NCBI RefSeq assembly: GCF_003751225.1
Contig: NZ_RJKE01000001.1
Location: forward strand, 8,246,001-8,310,000
Length of the DNA stretch: 64,000 bases
Source of the DNA: Actinocorallia herbida
GTDB taxonomy: Bacteria > Actinomycetota > Actinomycetes > Streptosporangiales > Streptosporangiaceae
Reading direction: 5' to 3'
Part shown: positions 1-9,347 of the stretch, in pieces
Layout of the letters: each line of letters opens with the position of its first letter
Position numbering within the stretch: the stretch's first letter is position 1
Position numbers and translations under genes: made by a program
The notes under the pieces: generated by a model
What the model was told of the DNA's origin: nothing
Seen by the model: the letters and a program-made list of their open reading frames with translations, nothing else
Databases searched by the model: none

Positions 1-871
1 GGTCGTCCAGGTCGCGGCCCAGGAGGCCGGCGTAGCGGGCGATCGTCTCCTCGCGGGTGGGAAAGCCCGGCAGCCCTTCGGATCCGACGGCCTCCTTGTG
101 GTGCCGATCGAGGTACAGGTACCAGGACAGGTCCTCTTCCGGCTGGCCGAGGGTGACCATCTCCCAGTCCAGGATGGCCGTGACCTCGCCTTCGACGAAC
201 AGGAGGTTCCCGATCCTGGAGTCGCCCCACAGCAGCCCCGGCGGCCTCTCCTCTACGGGGGCGTTCGCCCTCAGCCACTCCAGCGCCCTGTCCGCGACGG
301 GCACCTTCCCGGAGTAGCCCCAGCTCAGATAGTGCTCCCAATAGGCGACGCGCTGGACCCACCCCGTAGGCCCGTACTTCGTCTGGTCCACGTACTCCAG
401 GCCCTTCACGTCCTGGTGGTGGATCGACGCCATCGCGCGGAGCCCCGCGTCCCACAGGGCGCCCCGCTCGTCCGGGCCGATCTCGGTGACCCACCCTTCC
501 TGGTGGTAGGTGGGCATGTCGGACGGCGCCCGTCCCGGGTAGGCGGCCATGACGAAGAAGGGGGCGCCCAGGAGCGAGGCGTCGGGCTCGTACCAGAACA
601 CCTCGGGCACGAGCAGCCCGCGGGAACGGAGCTCCCGCAGGACCTCGTACTGCTCCTCGAAGCGCGGCTCGGGGAAGATCTGGTATCCCGTCGGCGCGAC
701 CTTGGCGACGTAGTCCGCGCCGCCCGCGGTGAACAGCAGGGTCTCGGCCGAGAACCCGCTCGTCGACGGGGTCTCCAGCCGCTCCACCCGCGCGTCGGGG
801 AGCCGGCCGGTCAGCCAGCCCTCCAGGACGGCGCGCGTCAGCTCCGGGTCGCGCTGGTCTGGGACGGGCAC
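1..871 (-). CDS. APH-family phosphotransferase, ACAD10/11-like (3' end outside window)
   Basis: The C-terminus runs off the left edge; about 290 residues are visible. The kinase-like Brenner motif reads WGDSRIGNLLF and is followed by the metal-binding motif ILDWEMVTLG, the pair typical of aminoglycoside phosphotransferase (PF01636) proteins of the ACAD10/ACAD11 kinase-domain type. The usual HGD histidine is Trp here, as in many members of this subgroup. The GTG start (MPVPDQRDPELTR) was chosen because it opens the conserved frame. Family knowledge: such proteins phosphorylate hydroxy groups, and in animals the domain is fused to an acyl-CoA dehydrogenase. Inference: it phosphorylates a hydroxyacyl-CoA or similar lipid intermediate. 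It is divergent from a HAD phosphatase at 955, with a palindrome in the gap. Confidence 0.8.
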   Translation of the reverse strand, partial: MPVPDQRDPELTRAVLEGWLTGRLPDARVERLETPSTSGFSAETLLFTAGGADYVAKVAPTGYQIFPEPRFEEQYEVLRELRSRGLLVPEVFWYEPDASLLGAPFFVMAAYPGRAPSDMPTYHQEGWVTEIGPDERGALWDAGLRAMASIHHQDVKGLEYVDQTKYGPTGWVQRVAYWEHYLSWGYSGKVPVADRALEWLRANAPVEERPPGLLWGDSRIGNLLFVEGEVTAILDWEMVTLGQPEEDLSWYLYLDRHHKEAVGSEGLPGFPTREETIARYAGLLGRDLDD

Positions 872-884
872 GTGAACACCACCT

Positions 885-898
885 AACTAGCGCTTGGT
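885..898. promoter_or_regulatory. KstR2-like palindrome between divergent phosphotransferase and HAD genes
   Basis: The minus strand reads ACCAAGCGCTAGTT. As I remember it, the mycobacterial KstR2 operator is AnCAAGnnCTTGnT; nine of its ten fixed bases match, with CTAG in place of CTTG. The site sits 14 bp upstream of the GTG at 871 and 57 bp before the ATG at 955, so one TetR-family regulator could control both genes. The regulator is not in the window. Confidence 0.4.
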
Positions 899-954
899 CA
901 TCATTTCACCGCAAGGTAAACCCTCCCGGCCCGCCTGGGAAGGGGCACTCTAAA

Positions 955-1602
955 ATGCGAGAAGTGAAGATCAAGGCGGTTTTCTTCGACATCGGCGAGA
1001 CCCTCATCAACGAGGGCCGGATCTACGACGCCTGGGCGGACTGGCTCGGCGTCCCCCGCCACACCTTCCACGCCGTCCTCGGCGGGGTCATCGCCCGCGG
1101 CGAGAACCACATGAACGTCTTCGAGCACTTCCGCCCCGGCTTCGACCTCGCCGCCGAGGAGGCCGCGCGCGCCGCGGCGGGCGTCCCGAACGGCTTCGGC
1201 GCCGAGGACCTGTACCCCGACGCCCGCCGGTGCCTCGCCGCCCTGCGCCGGGCGGGCCTCCTCGTCGGCGTCGCGGGCAACCAGCCGCGCGAGGCCGCCG
1301 CCCGGTTCGCCGCCCTCGGCCTGGAATCGGACATCGCGGCGATGTCCGCCGAATGGGGTGTGGAGAAGCCCTCCCCCGCGTTCTTCACCCGGCTCTGCGC
1401 GGAGGCGTCCCTCCCCGCCTCCGAAATCCTCTACGTGGGCGACCGCGTCGACAACGACGTCGTTCCCGCCGCCGCCCACGGCCTCCAGACCGCCTTCCTC
1501 CTACGCGGCCCCTGGGCCCACGTCCAATCCCTCGCCCCCCTCCCCGTCCCCCCCACGTACGCCCTTCCCGACCTGGACACCCTGGTCTCTCTCCTCACCT
1601 GA
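955..1602 (+). CDS. HAD-superfamily hydrolase (phosphatase-like, subfamily IA)
   Basis: A 215-residue HAD protein. Motif I is FFDIGETL near residue 10 (nucleophile Asp kept, second Asp replaced by Gly as in many DxGxT members). Motif II is VAGN near residue 103, the motif III Lys is in GVEKPSPAFF near 140, and motif IV is YVGDRVDNDV near 161, all in the usual spacing. It is probably a small-molecule phosphatase or dehalogenase-like hydrolase; the substrate cannot be read from sequence. A GTG three codons into the frame (GTGAAGATC) is an equally plausible start. Its divergent partner is an ACAD11-type phosphotransferase, a pairing echoed at 61-63 kb by an acyl-CoA dehydrogenase and another HAD protein. 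Confidence 0.82.
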   Translation: MREVKIKAVFFDIGETLINEGRIYDAWADWLGVPRHTFHAVLGGVIARGENHMNVFEHFRPGFDLAAEEAARAAAGVPNGFGAEDLYPDARRCLAALRRAGLLVGVAGNQPREAAARFAALGLESDIAAMSAEWGVEKPSPAFFTRLCAEASLPASEILYVGDRVDNDVVPAAAHGLQTAFLLRGPWAHVQSLAPLPVPPTYALPDLDTLVSLLT

Positions 1603-2298
1603 CACCGCCCCGCCCGGCACGGCGCCGACCTGCCACCCGACGCCGCCCGCCCTCCCCCACCCGAGCGCGAGGCGCCCAGCGGCGCTCGGGCGAGACGCCC
1701 AGCACCCCTTTCCCGCTCAGGTGGCGGCCGTGCCGTGTCGAAGATCGTTGACGATTGGACGGGATTCCCCGGCACGGGAGCCGAGCACGTCCTGCGAGTG
1801 ACGGAGCCGGACCCGTCACCGCGGCAGCCCCGCGGCACCCGCCCGGGAGAAGCCCATGCCCTCACACAGCCCGCACCCCGCTCCGCCCGACCGCGCGGCA
1901 TCCGCACCCGGAGAGACCGGGCGAAATCACGCGCGACGCGCCCGGCTCCGCCCGGCCGACGACGGGCGCCGCCCGCGCGGGAACCTCGGGCCGCCCACCC
2001 GGGCACCGGGCTCGCGTTCGGTGCCCTGGTACCGCAGGAGGAGTACGCGGCGCGGCATTTTCGGGCACCGTGGAGCGGGGTGGATCTGTCGGGTCGCGTG
2101 GGGGAAAGGTGTGGTTCGTGGTACCGCGGTCGCGGGATCCGGGCGGCCCCTAGGGGATCTCCCTTAATGCCGGGGGATGAGTTCAGGACGGTCCGCACAG
2201 GGGATTCGCGGCGGCGCGCGGCTGTCTAGCGTGGAGAGCAATGAAGGGGACGGCCCGGCCGTGAGAGCGTGCCGGGCGGACAAAGGGGAGGAAACCAG
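1603..2298. other. About 0.7 kb without a convincing gene
   Basis: High-GC sequence between the HAD gene and the PspC gene. Open frames exist on both strands, but all are Arg/Pro-rich shadow translations without recognisable domains, good starts or ribosome sites. The last 60 bases before 2299 presumably hold the promoter of the PspC gene. I see no hairpin terminator with a T-run here. Confidence 0.5.
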
Positions 2299-2511
2299 AT
2301 GAGTACGCTTTACCGGCCGGATCGCGGCCACGGAGGACGCTGGATCGGCGGAGTGTGCGCGGGGATCGCGCGGCGGTTCGGGATCAGTGTGGCGCTGGTC
2401 CGGGTGCTCGCGGTGCTGTCCTGCATCCTGCCCGGACCGCAGTTCCTGATCTACGCGATCTTGTGGATCATGCTCCCGAGCGAGCAGCGCCATCGGACGC
2501 GGGTGGGGTGA
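2299..2511 (+). CDS. Small PspC-domain membrane protein
   Basis: A 70-residue protein that is almost entirely a PspC domain. The core GGRWIGGVCAGIARRFGI is followed by one hydrophobic segment (about residues 30-58) ending IMLP. Start ATG at 2299 has GGGGAGG ten bases upstream. PspC proteins sit in the inner membrane and take part in envelope-stress sensing; in actinomycetes short stand-alone copies are common, so a specific role cannot be assigned. It appears monocistronic, followed after 152 bp by a large gene on the same strand. Confidence 0.85.
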   Translation: MSTLYRPDRGHGGRWIGGVCAGIARRFGISVALVRVLAVLSCILPGPQFLIYAILWIMLPSEQRHRTRVG

Positions 2512-2663
2512 AGCCGCCATCCCGAACCCGTGAAAATGCGTAAGGTACCGACTGCATCACCGTACGCTACCGCGAGGTGCGCGCGGCCCCCGTGCCGGTC
2601 GGCCCCGTGCCTCTTGGAGTTTCGTGGGGCGGCGTGTTAGATCGGGGATCGGGAGGAGGCGCC

Positions 2664-5600
2664 GTGCGCGGGGAACTGAGCGATGAGGCGGGGAACCTCC
2701 TGCGGTTCCTGCGCGACCTCGCCCGGGGCCAACGGGTCCGGGTCCTGGACGTCGAGGCCCACGACGAGGTGCACTGGCTGGCCGAGCTGCCCGCCGAGCT
2801 GACGGTGCACACCGACGCGCGGCCCGGCGAGGTCCTGTTCGGGCTGCCGCCGATCCCGCTCACCCCGCCCGCCGAACTCGCCGAGTTCGACGGCTGGCTC
2901 GCGCTGCGCCGCTGGTACCGCACCCTGCGCGGACACGCCGAGGTGCCCGAGGGCCGCGAGCTGGTCCTGGCGACCGGCCTGCTCACCTGGACCGCCGAGG
3001 ACGGCACCGCGGTGCGCGACCACCTGCTGCTCACCCCGGTCCGGATCACGGTGGATCCGGAGACCGAGCGCGTCGACGTGGTCCTGTCCGACCGCCCGAC
3101 CGTCCTGCGCGACCGCGAACTCCTGGAGGGCCTCCCGGGCTTCCACGCGGCCCGCACCGACTGGCTGCGCGACGCCGTCCGCTCAGGCCAGGGCACCGCC
3201 CTCCACGACTCCGCAACCGACATCCTGCGCAAATGGTGCAGCTTCGCCTTCGCCGAGCCCCTCCCCTTCCGCGAAGACTGGACCACCGACCCCGCCACCC
3301 CCGCCCCCCGCCTCCACCTCTCCCCCGCCCTCGTCCTCCGCGCCCACACCGACCTCTCCCTCATCGACTACCTGGACGCGATGCTCGCCGCCCTCACCCA
3401 CCCCACCGCCCCCCGGGACGGAACCGACCCACAGGGCGCGATAACAGAGCAGGGCTGGACCAGAGCACCCGCCGACACCGCACCGGGCGTCCCGCCCGAC
3501 GGCATCACAGGCGTCGTGTCCAACAGCATCGCGGAGCACGGCCACGGAAACGGCCCGGCCCCGGCAACCGCGCACGGCGGTCCCGTGCCCGACGGCACCA
3601 CGGAACGGGACCGCGGAAACCGGCCGAGCACACCCACGGCGCACAGCGACGTCGCACCCGCCGGCACCGCGAAGCAGGCACGCGGAAACGAGCCGGGCAC
3701 GGCAACGGCCCACGGCGGCGTCCTGCCCGACGACACCGCGAGGCGGGAACTCGGAAACGGGCCGGGCACACCCACGGCGCACAGCGACGTCGCACCCGCC
3801 GTCACCGCGAAGCAGGGACGCGGAAACGAGCCGGGCACGGCGGCGGCCCACGGCGGCGCCCTGCCCGACGACACCACGGAACGGGAACTCGGAAACCGGC
3901 CGGGCACGCCCACGGACAGCGACGTCGCGCCCTCCGGCGCCGCGGAGCGGGGAGGTGGAAACGGACCGGGCATGGCGCCGGCACATGGGGGCGCCCACCC
4001 CGGCGGCGAAGCGATCGGGCGAGGCGGACCCGAAGCGCGCGATGCCCCGGAGCCGAGCGGATGGGCGCAAAGCGACGTCCCCCCGCAAAACGACCTCACC
4101 CGGCGAAGCCTCCCGGCGACCGGCGACGCCCCGTCGCCGCATACCCATCCGGCCACCCGACCCGGAGCCGAACCACTCGGACGCACGGCCCCGGCCGCAC
4201 CCGACACTTTCGGACGCGGCAGCGGGAACCTGCCCCCGCACGGTGGCACCGGCACGCACGACAACGCCGCCGACCCGCCCCGCACAGGCCCGCCCGGCGA
4301 GGCCCGCACCGAGACCCGGACGCCCGGATCCGAGGGCCCGCACAGCAGCACGACGGCCCACGAAGGCGCGCCAGGACTGGCTGGCGGAAACCCGCCGAGC
4401 GGAGCAGCGACCCACCACGCCGCGGACCCCCACGACGACCCCACCACGCGAGGCGGGACAAGCCCGACCGGCAACGTCACCGAACGCGGCGAAGCAGGAG
4501 AGTACGGCGGCGCGGCGCCACACGAAGGCGCGATCGGACCGGGCATGCCGAGTGCGCCGAGCGCGCCGAGCGGGCCGAGTGCGCCGGGTGCGCCGGGTGC
4601 GCCGGGCATGCCGAGCGTGCCGGGTGCGCCGGGCATGCCGAGCGTGCCGGGCATGCCGAGTGCGCCGGGTGCGCCGGGCATGCCGAGCGTGCCGGGCATG
4701 CCGGGTGTGCCGGGTGTGCCGGGTGCGCCGGGTGTGCCGGGCGGAGCGGCGACGCATGGTGGTGGGGGCGTTCATGGCGGGGGTGCCGGGCGAGGCGAGG
4801 AGGGGCTGAGCGGCGAGATCTTGGAGCGTGGAGGGGCGACCGGGCACCTTGGGGTGGGTGGCGGGGGGCTGAGCGGTGGGAGCGCGGCGGCGGGTGAGGG
4901 GGTGGGACGGTCCGGGGGCGGAGGGTCCCGTGGCGGTGTGGATGCGCGTGGTGTGGGGTTTCCGGGTGGGGTGGAGGCGGCAGGGCCTGGGGGCGGGCAG
5001 GGCCACGTGGAGGGCGATGGCCGGGATCGGGTGCGCGGTGGGGTCGTCACGGGGGGCGGGGCGGAGGCACGTGGCGGTGCGGAGGCGCGCGGTGAGGCGA
5101 ATGCGCTTAGTGGGGAGGAGGTGCGGGGCAATGCGGAGGTGCAGGGTGGGGCGGCGCGGGGTGGTGCCGTTGGACGGCGTGGGGTGGAGGGGGGCGTGGA
5201 TGTGGTGGGGAGGGGCGCGTCGGGCGGGGTGGGGGTGCCGGGTGGAGTGGGGCGGTTCTTGCGGCCGGGGGTGGAGGATCGGCTGGCGCATGTGCCGGAT
5301 CGGAAGGCGGCGGGAGGGCTGTTCACGGCGTTGCTGGGGAGGGGGCAGCGGGTGCTGGCGGTGACGCGGCGGCCGCGGGAGCTGCGGGACGCGCTGCCGC
5401 CGGAGCTCGCGGGGCTCGCGGTGACCGTGGCGGGCGGGCAGGTCGATCTCGCCGAGCGGCTGCGGGGGCTCAGGCAGCGATTCGCCGCGCACGACCCCGA
5501 GCGGTACGAGCGGGTGCTGACGGACCGGGCCGCGCAGACCGTCGCGCTGGACCGGGAAGTAGGGCGACTCCGCGAGGTTCTGGCCGAATTGTCGGCTGAT

Positions 5601-7550
5601 GTCTCCTATGACTTCGGGCCCGGCTATCGCGGCTCGCTGGAGGAAGTGCGGGAGCTGCTGCGCCCCGGCTACCCCTGGCTGCCCGTGATCCCCGGGCTGC
5701 CGGAACGACCACCGCTGAGCGCGGCGGAGGTCGCGGAGCTGACCGCGCTGCTCGCCGCGCGGACCCCGCGGCGTCAGGCGAGGTCCGCGCAGACCCTGCC
5801 GGAGCCGGGCGCGCTCCCGGGCGTCGACCAGGTGCGGGCGCTGATCAGCGTGGCGCAGGTCCCCGCGCCCGATCCGGCCGGGGACCTCGCCCAGCGTCTC
5901 GCGGACCGCGACCCCGCGGTGGTGGACCGGCTGGAGGCCGCCGCGAACGCGGTGCACCGCGCCCTGATGGAGCTGGGCGTGAGCTGGGACAGCACCGACT
6001 GGACCGTGCGCGCGCTGCGCGACGGCATGGCCGGGCCGTCGCCCGGCTGGGAACGGCTCGCCGGACTCGGCGCGCGGGCCGCGGAGGCCGACCGCGCGCT
6101 GCGCTCGGTCGGCGCCCGCTGGGTACTGCTGCCCACCGGCACGGAAGGGGAACTGATCTCGGCGGCCCGTGAGTTGCGCGCGCACCTCGCGAACGGCGGC
6201 ACGATGAAGCGCGGCCCGTTGCGTCCCGGCGTGCAGCGCCGTGCCGAGCCCCTGCTCGCGGAGGCGATGGTCGACGGGGAGCCGCCGGCCACGCCGGAAC
6301 TGCTCGACGTGGTCATCTCCGCGCTGGAGGGCAGGCAGGCCGTCGACGAGCTGGTCTCGGCCTGGGCCGCGGCCGGGGTCGAGCTGACCGAGACCCCGGC
6401 GCTCGACGGCATGGTGGCGCAGCTCGCGGGCCTGTACACGCGGCTGGCCCAGGTGCGCGCCGCGCTGCACGCGATCGCCGAGACCGCGCGCCTGCTGCAC
6501 CGGACGGGGCTCGCGGTGCCGCTGACCTCTCCGGAGGAGTGGATCATCTACCGGAGCGCGCTGGAGACCGTCCGGATCCGGCGTCGGGCCTCGACGGCGT
6601 GGGCGGCGCTCGCGTCGCTGCGCCAGGCCGTCGAGCTCCAGATCCGGCGCGGCGGCGCGCCCCCGGAGCTGACGGCCGCCGCCGCGGCCCTGTCGGCACG
6701 CGATCTGCCCGCCTACGAGCGGTGCCTCGCCGCGCTGGAGACGGCCCGCGAGGAGCAGCGGGCGCAACTCCGCTGCGACGAGCTGCTGAACCGGCTGCAC
6801 GAGGTCCATCCGGGGCTCGCGGCGGCCCCCGCGCTCGTCCCGGGAGAGTGGGCGGCGGCTTGGCGGTGGGCGCACGTGTCGTCCTACCTGCTGGACCGGC
6901 CCCGCTCCGCGGCGGAGGAGGCCGCCGAGGCCGAACTGGCCCGTACCGAGGCGCGCGCCGCGGAGGCCAAGACCGCGCTGGCCGCGGCCGAGGCGTGGGC
7001 CTGGGCGCTGCGCCGCGCGGGCGGACGCCCGGCGCCGGAGGCGCTGCCCCTGTGGATCATGCCGCTGGACCAGGTGCCCGCCGTGGTCGCCCCCACGCCC
7101 GACGCGTTCGACGTGGTCGTCGTGGACCACGCCGGGGAGGGTGCCGAAGCCCTGTTCCTGCTGTGGCTGGCGCCCCGCGTGATCATCCTGGGCGAGGGCG
7201 GGGAGATCCCCGCCGACCGGGCGCTGACCCCCGCGTCGACGTTCTTCGGCGCGCTCGCCGCGCGGTTCACGGTGCTGGACTCCAGTGGCGCCGCACGACC
7301 ACCCGTGGCGGCCGCCGCGCCGCCCGGAGTGCCCGCGCCGCGCCCGTCCGACGGGTTCGTGCCCGGCCGTTCCATCGTCGCCTACCACCGCGACGAACTG
7401 CGCGACCTCCTCACGGGCCTGGCCGCCGAGACCGGGCTGTCGGGCGACCCGCTGGTCTCCCGTGCCCGCGACCTGCTGGCCTGCCCCGCCGACGAGCGGG
7501 ACATCGTGGAGGCCCGTCTGCGCTTCGCCGTCCGGTCTCTGGCAGGGTGA
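2664..7550 (+). CDS. Giant decayed SF1-helicase-like protein with repeat-rich central insert
   Basis: 1628 residues from a GTG preceded by GGGAGGAGGC. Residues 1-250 form a folded N-terminal domain ([18 protein letters not shown] onward). Residues about 250-865 are low complexity: six 23-residue repeats, a collagen-like G/S-x-P tract, then a Gly-rich stretch. Residues 870-1628 resemble the ATPase half of large actinobacterial SF1 helicases, but motif I reads [10 protein letters not shown] where GPPGTGKT is expected, motif II is [10 protein letters not shown] (expected DEASQ), and motif III is ILGEGGEIP (expected GDxxQ). The second RecA domain is missing. Inference: an ATPase-dead scaffold or sensor, or a decaying gene kept open. 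The frame is uninterrupted over 4.9 kb, which argues against a simple pseudogene. The 2-TM gene downstream starts within 10 bp. Confidence 0.6.
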   Translation: MRGELSDEAGNLLRFLRDLARGQRVRVLDVEAHDEVHWLAELPAELTVHTDARPGEVLFGLPPIPLTPPAELAEFDGWLALRRWYRTLRGHAEVPEGRELVLATGLLTWTAEDGTAVRDHLLLTPVRITVDPETERVDVVLSDRPTVLRDRELLEGLPGFHAARTDWLRDAVRSGQGTALHDSATDILRKWCSFAFAEPLPFREDWTTDPATPAPRLHLSPALVLRAHTDLSLIDYLDAMLAALTHPTAPRDGTDPQGAITEQGWTRAPADTAPGVPPDGITGVVSNSIAEHGHGNGPAPATAHGGPVPDGTTERDRGNRPSTPTAHSDVAPAGTAKQARGNEPGTATAHGGVLPDDTARRELGNGPGTPTAHSDVAPAVTAKQGRGNEPGTAAAHGGALPDDTTERELGNRPGTPTDSDVAPSGAAERGGGNGPGMAPAHGGAHPGGEAIGRGGPEARDAPEPSGWAQSDVPPQNDLTRRSLPATGDAPSPHTHPATRPGAEPLGRTAPAAPDTFGRGSGNLPPHGGTGTHDNAADPPRTGPPGEARTETRTPGSEGPHSSTTAHEGAPGLAGGNPPSGAATHHAADPHDDPTTRGGTSPTGNVTERGEAGEYGGAAPHEGAIGPGMPSAPSAPSGPSAPGAPGAPGMPSVPGAPGMPSVPGMPSAPGAPGMPSVPGMPGVPGVPGAPGVPGGAATHGGGGVHGGGAGRGEEGLSGEILERGGATGHLGVGGGGLSGGSAAAGEGVGRSGGGGSRGGVDARGVGFPGGVEAAGPGGGQGHVEGDGRDRVRGGVVTGGGAEARGGAEARGEANALSGEEVRGNAEVQGGAARGGAVGRRGVEGGVDVVGRGASGGVGVPGGVGRFLRPGVEDRLAHVPDRKAAGGLFTALLGRGQRVLAVTRRPRELRDALPPELAGLAVTVAGGQVDLAERLRGLRQRFAAHDPERYERVLTDRAAQTVALDREVGRLREVLAELSADVSYDFGPGYRGSLEEVRELLRPGYPWLPVIPGLPERPPLSAAEVAELTALLAARTPRRQARSAQTLPEPGALPGVDQVRALISVAQVPAPDPAGDLAQRLADRDPAVVDRLEAAANAVHRALMELGVSWDSTDWTVRALRDGMAGPSPGWERLAGLGARAAEADRALRSVGARWVLLPTGTEGELISAARELRAHLANGGTMKRGPLRPGVQRRAEPLLAEAMVDGEPPATPELLDVVISALEGRQAVDELVSAWAAAGVELTETPALDGMVAQLAGLYTRLAQVRAALHAIAETARLLHRTGLAVPLTSPEEWIIYRSALETVRIRRRASTAWAALASLRQAVELQIRRGGAPPELTAAAAALSARDLPAYERCLAALETAREEQRAQLRCDELLNRLHEVHPGLAAAPALVPGEWAAAWRWAHVSSYLLDRPRSAAEEAAEAELARTEARAAEAKTALAAAEAWAWALRRAGGRPAPEALPLWIMPLDQVPAVVAPTPDAFDVVVVDHAGEGAEALFLLWLAPRVIILGEGGEIPADRALTPASTFFGALAARFTVLDSSGAARPPVAAAAPPGVPAPRPSDGFVPGRSIVAYHRDELRDLLTGLAAETGLSGDPLVSRARDLLACPADERDIVEARLRFAVRSLAG
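3549..4028 (+). repeat. Tandem 69-bp repeats encoding 23-residue units
   Basis: Units begin with an AAC codon at 3549, 3618, 3687, 3756, 3825, 3894 and 3960. The spacing is exactly 69 bp except for one unit that is 3 bp short. Each encodes a unit like N-x-P-G-T-x-T-A-H, alternating AHGG and AHSD, so a 138-bp super-repeat is also visible. Because every unit keeps the reading frame, expansion and contraction would change protein length without breaking the gene. Confidence 0.85.
4543..4742 (+). repeat. Collagen-like 9-bp tandem repeat tract
   Basis: About 22 copies of a degenerate 9-bp unit of the type GTGCCGGGC or ATGCCGAGC, encoding (G/S)-x-P triplets ([16 protein letters not shown] and so on). 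It lies inside the large repeat-rich protein. From here to about 5300 the coding strand becomes strongly G-rich, whereas 3230-3420 is strongly C-rich. Confidence 0.85.
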
Positions 7551-7555
7551 GGTCC

Positions 7556-8038
7556 GTGTCCCGTCGTCCGAAGCCGCCGCCCGGCCAGGGTCCCGCCGTC
7601 GTCTGGACCGAGCGCGGTCCCCGTCCCTTCCTCGCCGCGTTCGCGGGCGCCGTGGCGCTGGCCGCCGTGCTGCTGACGCTGGCCGAGGGCGATCTCACCT
7701 GGACGGCGAACCCGCTGGTCTGGGCGGTCGTCGCCGTCATAGCCGCGATCGTCGCGTTGGTCGCCTGGTCCCGCATCGCCACGATCGCCGCCGGAAAGGA
7801 CTGGTTCCGCGCCGGTTCGTCCTGGGTGCGCACGTCCAAACTGACCCGCGTCAAGTTCGCCCCCTCCCCCCGCCCGACCCTCCACCTGGAGGACTCCGCA
7901 GGCCGCGACCTCACCCTCGACCTCCTCGCTCTGGCCGCCCACCCCACCCTCTCCACCCACCTCACCACCACGATCCGCACCAACACCCCGGACCTCCCCC
8001 TGGACCCCCAGACCACCGACTACCTCAACTCCCTCTGA
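7556..8038 (+). CDS. Two-TM membrane protein, unknown function
   Basis: A 160-residue protein with two hydrophobic segments (FLAAFAGAVALAAVLLTL and PLVWAVVAVIAAIVALVAW, roughly residues 24-72), then a soluble C-terminal part with alternating beta-like pattern (GKDWFRAGSSWVRTSKLTRV). The arrangement resembles small actinobacterial proteins with a PH-like tail, but I do not recognise the family. The start is the GTG at 7556, which has GTGAGG just upstream; an alternative GTG at 7547 overlaps the stop codon of the helicase-like gene. Translation is probably coupled to that gene, so the two products may work together. Confidence 0.7.
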   Translation: MSRRPKPPPGQGPAVVWTERGPRPFLAAFAGAVALAAVLLTLAEGDLTWTANPLVWAVVAVIAAIVALVAWSRIATIAAGKDWFRAGSSWVRTSKLTRVKFAPSPRPTLHLEDSAGRDLTLDLLALAAHPTLSTHLTTTIRTNTPDLPLDPQTTDYLNSL

Positions 8039-8156
8039 CGCGTGAGGCGAGGCGACGGGTGGAGCGACGCGGAGAGGGGTGCGCGCATGAGGCGGGGTTC
8101 GGGCGCGCGAGGCGTGGGGCGCGGGGCCGGGGGAGGCGCGGGGTTCTGGGGGCGGG

Positions 8157-9347
8157 TCAGGTGGTGAGGATCGTGGCGCTGCCGTGGCCGAAGAGGCCCT
8201 GGTTGACGGCTATGGCGGTGGTGGGGGTGGAGGGGACCTGACGGGACTCGGCGCGGCCGGTGAGCTGGCGGGTGAGTTCGCAGATCTGGGCGATCGCCTG
8301 GGCGGGGACCGCTTCGCCGAAGCTGGCCAGGCCGCCTGAGGGGTTGACGGGGATGCGGCCGCCGATGGCGGTCTCGCCGGCGCGGAGGAGGGACTCGGCT
8401 TCGCCGGGGGCGCACAGGCCGATGTCCTCCATCCAGTCGAGTTCCAGGGCGGTCGACAGGTCGTAGACCTCGGCCACGGAGATGTCCGCGGGGGCCACGC
8501 CGGCCTCCTCGTAGGCGGTGTGCGCGAGGTCGGCGCGGAAGGGCCTGGCCGGTTCGGCGACGGTCATCGCCGCGTCGGTCGCGAAGTCGGGCAGGTCGAT
8601 GACGGTCTTGGGGAAGGTCGGCGTCACCGTCGAAAGGCCCGCGATCCGGACGGGGTTCAGGCCCCGGGCGCGGGCGAACTCCATCGAGGTGAGGATGAGC
8701 GCGGCGCCGCCGTCGCTGGTGGCGCAGATCTCCATGAGGTGCAGGGGGCTGGCGACGATGGGCGAGTCCAGCACCTCGGCGACGCTCGTCTCCTTGCGGT
8801 ACCTGGCGTTGGGGTTGGCGGCGCCGTGCTTGGCGTTCTTCACCTTCACCAGCGCGAAGTCCTCGGAGGTCGACCCGTACAGGGCCATCCTGCGGCGGGC
8901 GGCGAGGGCGAAGTACAGGGGGTTGGTGGCGCCGAGCAGCCGGAAGCGCAGCCAGTCGGGGTCGTCGGGCCGGTCTCCGCCGACGGGGGCGAAGAAGCCC
9001 TTGGGCGCGGCGTCGGCGCCGACGACGAGGGCGACGTCGGCGAGTCCGGCGAGGATCTGGGCGCGGGCGTTGGCGATGGCCTGGGCCCCGGACGCGCAGG
9101 CCGCGTAGCTCGACGACACCCGGGCGCCCGACCAGCCGAGGGCCTGGGCGAAGGTGGCGCCGGCGATGAAGCCGGGGTAGCCGTTGCGGATCGTGTCGGC
9201 GCCCGCGACGTACTGGACGTCGGTCCATTCGAGCCCGGCTTCGGCGAGCGCCTCACGGGCGGCGTGCAGCCCGTACCCGACGAAGTTCTTGCCCCATTTG
9301 CCCCACGGGTGCATGCCCGTGCCGACGACGGCGATCTCCCGGCTCAT
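8157..9347 (-). CDS. Thiolase-fold lipid-transfer protein (SCP-x / Ltp family)
   Basis: A 396-residue thiolase-superfamily protein beginning MSREIAVVGTGMHPWGK. It keeps a cysteine at the thiolase nucleophile position (YAACASGAQAIANA, near residue 80) and has the SCP-x/Ltp signatures EVYDLSTALELDW and VNPSGGLASFGE. Its ATG overlaps the stop of the upstream DUF35 gene by four bases (ATGA), so they are a translationally coupled pair. Family knowledge: Ltp proteins work in complex with DUF35 OB-fold partners; the Ltp2-DUF35 retro-aldolase of Thermomonospora curvata is the best-known case. Whether this one is a thiolase or an aldolase cannot be settled here; the pair also resembles M. tuberculosis Rv1627c-Rv1628c. 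Confidence 0.8.
   Translation of the reverse strand: MSREIAVVGTGMHPWGKWGKNFVGYGLHAAREALAEAGLEWTDVQYVAGADTIRNGYPGFIAGATFAQALGWSGARVSSSYAACASGAQAIANARAQILAGLADVALVVGADAAPKGFFAPVGGDRPDDPDWLRFRLLGATNPLYFALAARRRMALYGSTSEDFALVKVKNAKHGAANPNARYRKETSVAEVLDSPIVASPLHLMEICATSDGGAALILTSMEFARARGLNPVRIAGLSTVTPTFPKTVIDLPDFATDAAMTVAEPARPFRADLAHTAYEEAGVAPADISVAEVYDLSTALELDWMEDIGLCAPGEAESLLRAGETAIGGRIPVNPSGGLASFGEAVPAQAIAQICELTRQLTGRAESRQVPSTPTTAIAVNQGLFGHGSATILTT

Noticed and set aside
885-954. Possible small gene between the APH kinase and HAD genes
   Set aside because: The gap is too short and better explained as a shared promoter with a palindrome.
3183-7388. 1401-codon open frame antisense to the helicase-like gene
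   Set aside because: It has no start with ribosome site, an Arg/Gly/His-rich translation and no domain; high GC keeps the opposite frame open. The plus-strand frame has recognisable folded domains and a good ribosome site.
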